Part shown: piece by piece, positions 55,441 to 64,000 of the stretch | Layout of the letters: each line of letters opens with the position of its first letter | How positions within the stretch are numbered: the first letter of the stretch is position 1 | From: Podocnemis expansa | Lineage: Eukaryota > Chordata > Testudines > Podocnemididae | Assembly: GCA_007922195.1 (NCBI GenBank) | Contig: ML681964.1 | Location: 9,261,504-9,325,503 of the forward strand | DNA length: 64,000 bases | Direction: 5' to 3' | Notes under the pieces: generated by a model | Told to the model about the DNA's origin: nothing | The model's input: only the letters and a program-made list of their open reading frames with translations | Database searches by the model: none | Program-made: the position numbers and the translations under genes

Positions 55441-55699
55441 TGTAAATGTTACATTGTGTAATACTTTATTATTAAAAATTATACTTTTTTATGGCTGTCA
55501 ACATATGATTTTATTCATTTTTACCAGAAGGTAAATAAAAAGATGATAAAAATAAAAAGCAGAAAGTAAATAAAAAGAATGCCACATCTATTATTTCATG
55601 CAATCTCATGATTTTTAAAGCCAACCTCATCGTTCTTGGTTAGCTTTCCCTATGATTTTTGAACATTTGAGGTTTGGAAAGACTAATTACTACTGTGTT

Positions 55700-55805
55700 A
55701 TGTGATCAAAAACAATCAGAGCCCTGTGGCATCTTAAAGACTAACAAATTTCTGGCATAAGCATTCATGGACTGCAACCCACTTCATTATATGCATGAAG
55801 TGAAA
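55700..55805 (-). mobile_element. SINE tail fragment, minus strand
   Basis: 'GAGCCCTGTGGCATCTTAAA', 'GACTAACAAATTTCTGGCAT' and 'ATGGACTGCAACCCACTTCA' are the inverted SINE 3' domain seen at 39259-39385. Confidence 0.7.
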
Positions 55806-56791
55806 ACTACCATTAGGAGGTATATATACACGTGAGACGAAGGGCTATTACAATGTGGAGGACAAGGGCTAACCAAGTCAATTCAGCTAGAGTAGATAAG
55901 GCCCATTCACAACAGTTGATGAGAAGGTGAGTATGTGTGAAGAAGGATGATTAATTTTTGTAATGAGCTAATGGCTATCTTCACACATTCTAACCTTCTA
56001 ATTAACTTCTTTGAATGGACCTCATTTACCCTATATATATGTGATCAAAATTATATATGGGATGATCAGAAAGCACTATAATTATAATACTTATGCCTGT
56101 TCACATAGCCCTCATTATTTCATCAACATGTGTCCGCAGTTGATGCTTTAGCAGTGCACTGTGGGCAGCTATCCCACTGTGCAACTCACTATCATGTGCC
56201 ACTAGGAACTGTGTGAATGCCTCAAGGCCCACAGTCTATCATGGGTCTGAACTCAACATCTCATGGATGCAGTGATTTCCATCCTGTCATTCCCTGGGTT
56301 TCCAACTGCATTTCTCAGCATTTACCAATGGCCCTGTTTCCTGTGCGTCGGTTTGACATTCCCCTTCTGCAGTCTTGTCTGGTGTGCCACTGTATGCCTC
56401 CCTGATCACCCGTGCCTGGGCCCTGACTTACCTTGCTTTGCCAGGTGAACTCCTGGGTCAGTTCATACCAGCCCTCTGTGTGTAATTGGTCCCGGGCAGT
56501 AGCAGTGGGCTCATTAGCCACTTATGGGATAGTCCCCCAATGATCACCCCCAGTCCCTAGATGCCACAACAGGAACTTATGTCCTTCAGGGATTGGGGCC
56601 CTTCCCTGATCACTGCAGGCTTATTTACTCTGATCTGCCAGTTTAACAAAGAAACGGATATCTGTCACTTTTGCTTCAAGTTAGGTGTCCACACTTACAC
56701 TCTCTTTCCAAAATCCAAACTGCTTTAGATAAAACAAACATTAATTTAGTGATTAAAACATGATTTTATTGAGTGTTTAGCAAATTAATGC

Positions 56792-56826
<35 letters not shown>

Positions 56827-57690
56827 GTTTACTGCAATCAAATAAAAGATAACTTTTACTCTAACCTGAAACCACTACTACCGTTATGCTCAGTTTACCA
56901 CTCAGATTTGCCTATGCTGGTTTTCAGCCACTCTGTCCCCCACTAGGCAGGGCACAGTTCATAGGTGTTGCTTACAAGCTGGAGCCCAAAGCAGAAAAAC
57001 TTCACACCTGTTTAAAGTGTCTCTTTTTCTCTCCTCAAACAGCCCTTCCCTCCTCCTCCTTATGATTAGGTAATTCAGTTTGTTCAGAAAGAGTGGATGA
57101 TCTCCTGCCAAGGTGCTACCAACATTTAGCAAGTCCATAGTTATGCATATTTCTTCTGGATGTGTGTTTGCAGCCCTGATGCTTGCTCCTACTTGAGTGA
57201 TGTGAAATACATTTGGGGACACGTTTCATCTCTGTACACATGTATGATATTGCAGGAGACTTGCTATCATAACAATAATGTAGAGCATGACATGAGCATT
57301 CAAAAAATAACTGACAGGACATAACGTGCATTAACCACACCATTACATTGAAGGGTGAACAGGAAAAATACATAGACTACATTACAGGGCTTTGGGAGTG
57401 TGTGGGGGGGGTGTGACATGTCACAGCCCACCATGTCTCTCTGTAAGAATGGATCCTGCATTGATCTCCATTGTTGTGGCCAGTGTTTCAAACATGTTGC
57501 TGCTGCAGTATATCATGAGCTCCCCATTGGAAATGGAATCTGAGCCACCTGATCAGCTGTGTGCCATGCAAACAACACTGTGTGCCATACAGGCAACACT
57601 GAATAACTGTTTGCATTCACGAAGCATCTGCACATGGTATATCACTGCTTTCAGGTGCATGAAATAAGCACTGAGTGGTGGGATTGTAGC
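55806..57690. other. Intergenic with possible Harbinger element left part
   Basis: 'GCACTGTGGGCAGCTATCCC' at 56156-56175 is the kind of text found in non-coding ends of Harbinger elements, so part of this stretch may belong to the transposon whose transposase follows. A CAAT microsatellite is listed separately. Otherwise nothing is recognised. Confidence 0.35.
56793..56826. repeat. (CAAT)n microsatellite
   Basis: Eight uninterrupted CAAT units in 34 bases. It is the only clean tetranucleotide repeat in the window. Confidence 0.95.
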
Positions 57691-58750
57691 ATTATGTAGG
57701 TCGGGGTTGCAAGCAGTGGCTGCAGAAATTTTGAAGGCACAAAATCACCTTCATGGAACTTTGTGCAGAGCTTTCCTTTCCACTGCAGCACAGGGATACC
57801 AGAATGAGAGCTACTCACTTTGTGAGGTGTGTGATGATTGCTGTGTGGAAGCTGGCAACTCCAGCCTGCTACTGGTTGGTAGCTAATCGGTTTGGAGTCA
57901 GGAAGACCACTGGTAGGGCTGCATCATTGCAAGTGTGCAGTGCCATTAATTGCATTCTGCTCTGAAGAACTTTGAGTCTTGGAAATGTCTGTGATGTGTG
58001 GATGGCTTCACAGAGATGGGATTTCCTAATTGTGGTCAGGTGCTCCATGGTATGCATATCCCACTTTTGGCTCTGGCTCTCCTGTCTACCTATTTTCTAA
58101 GTGAAAGAGTACGTTAATAGGAAGTGGTACTTCTCTATGGTACTGCAGGTGCTTGTGGATCCTTACGATCATTTCATTGACAACAACAGGGGTTGGTCAG
58201 AGAAGGAGCATGATGCACACATCTTCAGGAACACTGGCCTGTACAGAAAGCTGCAAGCAGGAATTCTCTTTCTAGACCAAAAAATTCCAGTGCAGGACAA
58301 TGTTCCCTCTAATTACTCATAGACTGTGTGCACAAACAATTTCTTTGTGTGTGCAAAAACATTTCTTTGTGAGCACCAATATTAGCACTATTGAATTTTT
58401 TTGTGCACACTTTATTTTTTTGTGCGCGCAGGTTTCATGACCTGTGTGCATGCATACACACGCACAGCTTAGAGGGAACAGTGGTGCAGGATGTTGAGAT
58501 GGCCATAATGATGCTGAAAGGCTCAGCCTGCTCCTTAATGCTATGGCTCATAGAGCCTTAGATGGACAACCTGGACAGCAGTAAGGATTTTCTCCAGTAA
58601 CAAGCTGAGCAGGTGCCAAATGACTGTGAATGTGCTTTCAGAAGATTAAAAGCACTCTGGTGATGTCTTTATGTCAGGTTGGATCTAAATGAGGAAAATA
58701 TTCCTATAGTTATAGCTGCTCGCTATGTGTTCCACAATATTTGATGCCAA
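57690..58750 (+). pseudogene. PIF/Harbinger transposase pseudogene
   Basis: The + strand carries, in order: a helix-turn-helix-like stretch (AVWKLATPACYWLVANRFGV, 57830-57890), a middle piece in another frame (GFPNCGQVLHGMHIPL), and then EYVNRKWYFSMVLQVLVD followed by EKEHDAHIFRNTGLYRKLQA (58101-58260). After an insertion it ends with fragments like VECAFRRLKALW and AARYVFHN (58620-58740). This is the DDE transposase of Harbinger elements, relative of HARBI1. Two frameshifts, several stops and a 186-bp insertion kill it. The first catalytic Asp region is degraded. Confidence 0.8.
58298..58483. mobile_element. Small hAT-type element with 8-bp duplication
   Basis: Terminal inverted repeats 'CAATGTTCCCTCTAA' and 'TTAGAGGGAACAGTG' enclose 186 bp with no coding sequence. 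GTGCAGGA flanks it on both sides exactly (58290-58297 and 58484-58491). An 8-bp duplication with CA...TG ends is diagnostic for hAT. It sits inside the Harbinger pseudogene. Confidence 0.9.
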
Positions 58751-58981
58751 GGGTGAAAAGTTTCCCCCTGGGTGAAGCACAAAAACATACACCTTGAGAT
58801 TGACTATGAACAATCAGAGGTCACAACTCTTAGGGGGCACAGTGGGGGCCATTTGAACCAAGGCAGCACTGAGGAACTATTTTTAAAATGAGCAACAATT
58901 AGGTGTCTTTGTAAACAGCTCAACAGCCTGCACTGTATATGCAATGTAAGATGCAGTCACCACATGCAGAGGAAAGACAAA
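58751..58981. other. Spacer between Harbinger pseudogene and MITE
   Basis: Text such as 'CCAAGGGTGAAAAGTTTCCC' probably continues the 3' part of the Harbinger element. No separate feature was identified. Confidence 0.35.
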
Positions 58982-59408
58982 GGCTGTGTTCACACAGCCT
59001 TCTTATTTTGAAACAACAGAGGTTGTTTCGAAATAAGATTTAGGCTGTTCACACGACGCATGGTTGTTTCAAAACAACGGGTCCCGTTGTTTCGAAACAA
59101 CGGCGTTGTTTCGAAACAAGTTAAACCCCATGCGGGGACGAAACAACGTTGTTTCGAAACAATTGTTTTGAAACAACGCCGAAACAATTGTTTCGAAACA
59201 ACGCCGTGCGAACATGTTGTTTCGAAACAACAGTGACTTGTTTTGAAATAACGGTTGCCTGAACCTGCTATTTTGCTTTGAGCTTTTTTCCTTAATTCGA
59301 ATTAACAAAATGTTAATTCGAATTAAGTTATTTTGAAATAAGGTGTTATTTCGATACAAGTTGTTTCGAAACAACCGTATCGAAATAACCCCGTGTGTGA
59401 ACACAGCC
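58982..59408. mobile_element. MITE-like family B element, complete
   Basis: Perfect 14-bp terminal inverted repeats (GGCTGTGTTCACAC and GTGTGAACACAGCC) bound 427 bp. Inside are about ten TTGTTTCGAAACAA-type palindromes, CCCGTTGTTTCGAAACAACG and paired TTAATTCGAATTAA motifs. The flanking duplication is either AAA (3 bp) or, with ends shifted by one, CAAAG (5 bp). It matches 15512-15914 module by module. No protein is encoded; minus-strand frames here are repeat artefacts. Confidence 0.85.
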
Positions 59409-62330
59409 AAAGATTCTTATCTTTCACAGTATGTCTTTATTAAATAAAAGTGATTCACAAGACACACAAAATGCTGGGCTGGAGGGGAGAAAACCAGTAA
59501 GGGACAGTGTGGGCTATCAGAGGTAGATGTGAGTCCAGCTATCATTGAACCCTTCACACAGCTTACAGAATGAACAGAGAACTTGATGGGCTGGGAGTTT
59601 GCTAGGAATGGGGGGGGGGGGGGGTTTGGAGAGGGCATGGCAAGCTGTTCTGTATTGGCTTTCAGAGATGGGGCAGGCATGCAACATTATGAGTGATTTC
59701 AGCAGCACTGTTTTCTCTTATGTGGCTTTATCATGCACTCCTGACCTGCTATTATCTAGTCCTGGTTTTCTTTCTCCTGTATACCCATTTTCTCATTTTC
59801 TTCCAGCCAATCAGTGGTTCTGTATGCCCTTTTTTGTGCACCACTGCTGTTTGGTAGCATAAAGCTGATTTGGGGTAACAAAATTCTGTAGTGTTGCCCA
59901 GGCCTAAGTCAAAATGCAAAAAGTGAGTATAACAAACCATAGAAGAGAATTGGAGATGCTACACTAGGTCAAATTCTCCTTCTTAAATGTTTATTATTCT
60001 AACACATTTTGCAAAATAAAGGGGAAAATGCCAGAAGAAAAAGTATATAAGAGTTAATGGATCAAGAATGGTAGTCTGCCTTAAACCTTAAGTAGTCTTT
60101 TAGGCCTGTGTATAAGTGGCCTGGCATGTAACCATTCAGATTTGGTAGCATTTTCCTCTCATTGTGTTTGGCTCTCTGCACCAGTGTAAAAGATTATACT
60201 ATGTTCAAGGCAGTGCAAAACTGGGCCCTTTATGCCTAAGATATCAGTTTTCTTTTGACTCTAAATCATTAGTGGAGTTGAGCCCCACACAGCAACAGCC
60301 AATAGAAAACAACTGGAAACATGTAACAAGCAATGCTAACAATTATCTATAGAGCTGGGCCTGAGATACAGATTTTCAAACACTCCATAGTCTGGTAGCA
60401 TGCAAATCTTGAGCATGATTCTGTTTTCACTGACAGAAGTATAAATGAGCTTTTGCCAATTGATTTGAAAAGGGTGTTAATGAGATGACGCTCAAACTCC
60501 TGGAAGTTTGAATTGGATCCATCTATAAAAAAGCATGAAATGGATGAGGCTGAACAGATCTGATCTGTAATAACTCAGTCTTTATTGAAATTATCCTAGA
60601 TATAATACCCAATTCTGCGGGGTGCTGGCCAGCCCCATCTCCCAGTGTTACACATGGAAGTTGAAGCAACACTTATTCCTTACCAAGAGCACCTGAGATC
60701 AGGAACTTCTAGACCCATATGTTTAGGAGGATTTGAGGCCAGGTCTTCACGCTCAGCTTAATTAAAAACAAAACCAACCAAACTATTGTCCTTGTGAAAA
60801 TGGTAGCAGAATAATCAGAGTGGCTTTCTAGGAAACCTTTGACAGCATGTGAAGCACAAAAGGCATCACCCTGTCATGGATAAATGGATGTGGAACACAA
60901 GATGGTCAAAGACTGTTACAGCTGGCAAGTAATTATAAAAAAAAAAAGTTTCTGCAAATACTTCCTTTCTAAACTATTTGACGTGTTGAGGCTGATTGCA
61001 AAACCTTGGCTGGCATGTTGTCTAATTGCTTGCTCTCTTTGTACTGACAGTAGCACCAATTTCTCATCATGAAAAGATGTAGCTAATGCTACAAACCACC
61101 TAAAGAGTGAAATCCACACATATGAGGGATGGGGAAAATAGGGTGGAAGAAAATTCTGTTTTAAAGAAGTCAATAGTAATAAAGCAAACTCTAATTAAAC
61201 TCTAACTGGCAAAAAAAAAATGCAACAACAAAAACTACTTTGAGCAAAAGCAGTATTTAACCATTCTCTAGGAAGAATGCTATGGGTTTTATTAAGAGCA
61301 TCGCAGGATGCAAAGCCTCATGTTTCAGACCATAAGTAATTTGGATATTTAGAAGGAATTCCTTTTCCCTGTTATCTGGTTTTAGTAAGATTCTGTTAGA
61401 TGCTTTTTGTCGGAAGCATCAAGTAAAAAACACTCTTACAAGCATTTTACTGGTGTAGACGGACCAATGAGCTACTTTAACTTAGCAACTGCTTGTGTTC
61501 TCCAGTTTCATAGGAACATAGGATTAAGATAAGACTATGGCATGCTCCATATGTGGCTTCCCTTCCCTTCCCTTCCTTTGAGTACAAACAACTGAGAACC
61601 AAGGCAATCCTTGCACTGTTGAATTAGAGTTACTGTTAATACTTCCCTCTCCAAAATAGTTAATGGAGCGTGGCCTGCCTCCCCAATTGTCTAGGAACAA
61701 AGGGGAGTAGGAACTGTATCGTCTTAGAAAGTGTTACAGTCCTGCATCAGACGTGAGCCAGGCACTGCCTCCTGTAAATCCACTTCTTGGCTATGGCTAT
61801 ATGGTATAATCCAACCCTTACTGAGATGGAATATAACAGGCACCAGAGAAAGACTAGGTGGGTCATTATTTTGCAGAAGTAGAATATCTTAGTGGAGTTT
61901 AACTTTTGACGTATTGACATTGCAAATGAATTATAACATGTTGGGTGGGGGGGAGAAGAAAACAGTAATCCCTTCTAGGCATGGAACACATGGAAAGTTA
62001 GTAAAAATCTAAAGTGAGTATTAAAAGCATGCGCCTGTGTGTGTGAGGAAGTTAATATTCTTCTTTATAAGAACTACAAATTGCTTCTGCCTCTGTATAG
62101 TTCAACTTCTTTATGGAAGATTTAGTATTCTGTAAATGAGACATCTCCCCTGAAGCAGAGCAGGATGCACAACTGGAAGGAAAAATGCTGTTGATCAAAG
62201 TGATAAATGGGAAGACTGCAGTGCCGACACTGTTTAAACAATATTATGATATGGGTCTCCCTCCGCCATAACATTTCTATCTGTCTTGGGTACTACTACG
62301 GCCATCATTACTGTAGTAAATGAGCATCTC
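59409..62330. other. Intergenic, no recognised element
   Basis: Mostly AT-rich single-copy-looking sequence. A G run lies at 59610-59624 and an A run at 60938-60947. Small open frames on both strands around 59417-59940 have no features of a gene. Confidence 0.4.
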
Positions 62331-62530
62331 ATAATCTTAAATATATTAATCCCCCTATCACCTATTAGGAAGGGAAGTATTGTTATCCCACCTTACATCT
62401 TTCTCTGCCTCTGTCATCCAAGTGACTTGGTCAAGATCACAATAGGATGCGTGTGGCACAGTAGGGACTTGAGCCTGATGCCTTCCAAGTTCCAGGCGAA
62501 CAAGTTAGCTGTTGGACCATCCTTGCTGAA
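62330..62530 (-). mobile_element. MIR-like SINE, minus strand
   Basis: 'GAAGTATTGTTATCCCACCT', 'AAGTGACTTGGTCAAGATCA' and 'CAGTAGGGACTTGAGCCTGA' follow the inverted MIR consensus ('ATTATCCCCATTTTACAGAT', 'CTTGCCCAAGGTCACACAG', 'AGAGCTGGGATTCGAACCC'). Confidence 0.65.
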
Positions 62531-62889
62531 TACAATCAATGAAAAGTGTCAGAGTAAAGATAGGCCCAGCAGACCCCCAGTTTGGAGCCTGTGGAACCAT
62601 GGCCTATGAAAGGTCTGCCCATCCATATAGGGGAACTTGCCACCTGTTCCCTACTGTCTTCACTGAAATGCACCTGGAGCATAAGTTTACAAAATGCACT
62701 TCTAAGGCATGATTTAAAAAAACAAAATTGACATCTATTCTTATCGCAGTTAAGGAAGATAAAAGCACCGTCACAAAATTCTTTTGGGATCATCATACTC
62801 AAGAGTTATGGTACTTAAGTGATCATAATTGTCCAGATGATTTGATAATTAGAATCTCGGGTAGTTTAGAACTGGCAAGCAGAAGTAAA

Positions 62890-63200
62890 TTTGGGGGCCA
62901 GGTCTACATTGTCGGTGAAATTTGGTAGTAATCAATGGAAGTTATGTAAGCTGTGCAGAATAGCTTGTGTATCTCCTGTCAACTTCCTAACTCCCCTTCG
63001 GCTTGGCGTCTTCACTGTGCTGCACTGGCAGGAAATGTATTCCCGTTGACGCAGCGCTACACCACTGGAGGGGATGATTTTATTAAGTCAATTTCCAGAT
63101 TGACTTAGCGGATCTTAACTAACCACTAAGTTGATCTGGAAAGATCAATCTAATGGCAGCAAGTTTGTCTACCTCAGTGTATATGTGACCTGAGAGATTA
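62890..63200. mobile_element. MITE-like element, Harbinger-type ends
   Basis: Left end 'GGCCAGGTCTACATTGTCGG' and right end 'CAGTGTATATGTGACCTGA' form a rough inverted repeat. The centre contains 'TAAGTCAATTTCCAGATTGA' and 'TTGATCTGGAAAGATCAATC' arms. The duplication is not clear. It is a different family from A and B. Confidence 0.45.
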
Positions 63201-64000
63201 ACATTATCTATTACTACAGTATTGCAAAGGGACCTGCTGTGGCTGGGCTAGCTCACAGTGCGGGATGGGTTACTGATCAATGCTTACATAGGCCCAGTAG
63301 TTCAAAGTATTCCTTTAGGAAGAGTAACACACTCAGACTATCTTCCAGAACTCAACAGTTTTTGGTAGAATGAATACTTTTCAGCTCTGGCATCTGGGCC
63401 AATTATACAATCATACTTAAATTTTTGGATTTACATATTTTGTCAGACACGCAAAACAGAATAATTGCAGAACTGAAATTACTCCAAACAGGAATGTCAT
63501 TGTTTCTATCTTGAAAAAAATCTATAAAATGTGCATAAAGTTCTATGGTGGAAATGGTTATAAATACAAAGAATTCTTAGGAATTGCAACAGAACTGTTT
63601 TGGCACTCGTTAAAATGCTGTTAAAAAAAGCAGACTGAGCAGATCTTCTGCACTGTACTGCATTATTTTCCTTATCTGATGATGACATACCTTACTGAGA
63701 ATTTAACAATTATGTGGAGTTTTCAAAATAATCATCCAGGTAATTAATCAAGTACACTCGAGAGATTTCAGTGTGCCCTCCTTAGCCCCTGCTCTGAAGA
63801 TCTCTGCATTCATAATGCAGCAAAAGAAAACAGGCTAATTAATAGTAGGAATTTGATGATGAAGATTGGTTTTTGTATTTGCTGGTTTCTTGGCAACTGC
63901 AAAAGAGACAATTCACAGTCTGTGATCAAATCCACATAGCCTATTATTGGCCTGAAGCAGTGGGTTCTTGACCTTTTGTGGGTCACAACATGCTTGGCAG
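63201..64000. other. Intergenic, no recognised element
   Basis: AT-rich sequence to the window end. No gene, repeat or regulatory site was recognised. Confidence 0.45.

Overview
This is vertebrate nuclear DNA, with spliced exons, GT-AG introns and a heavy load of decayed transposable elements. The repeats point to a reptile, most likely a turtle. They include CR1 LINE ends with the terminal ATTCTATG-type repeat, SINE tails carrying the 'TTTGTTAGTCTTTAA' core, ancient MIR pieces, and MITE-like elements built from TTCGAA palindromes. A softshell turtle is my best guess, but that rests on memory of similar repeats.

One protein-coding gene is present. The last twelve coding exons of EFHB (EF-hand domain family member B, also CFAP21) run on the + strand from 1671 to 29407. 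They encode 568 residues in one uninterrupted frame with two EF-hand loops. The human protein is about 833 residues (from memory), so roughly the first third lies upstream of the window. The last intron is 11.8 kb and contains most of the repeats of the left half, including a 3.25-kb Ty3/gypsy-type LTR retrotransposon in reverse orientation (25085-28338). That element has 187-bp LTRs, a 5-bp target-site duplication, a primer-binding site resembling the 3' end of tRNA-Ser(GCT), and a gag-RNase H-integrase frame with an internal deletion and three stops.

From about 29.45 kb to the end I find no functional gene. In other vertebrates EFHB lies next to KCNH8 on its 3' side, so this is probably part of the EFHB-KCNH8 intergenic interval. 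It holds CR1 and other LINE fragments, two fold-back SINE units with 9-bp duplications, several MITE-like elements, LTR-like repeats, a hAT-like transposase relic (about 43.9-45.0 kb) and a PIF/Harbinger transposase pseudogene (57.7-58.75 kb). The Harbinger pseudogene is interrupted by a small hAT-type element with a perfect 8-bp duplication. A Harbinger-like TTCGAA MITE lies just downstream of it.

I found no RNA gene, no CRISPR array and no bacterial-style gene cluster. The most interesting material is transposon biology: the fold-back SINE family, the TTCGAA MITE families and their possible Harbinger link, the in-frame deleted gypsy element, and an unidentified three-copy LTR-like repeat family.
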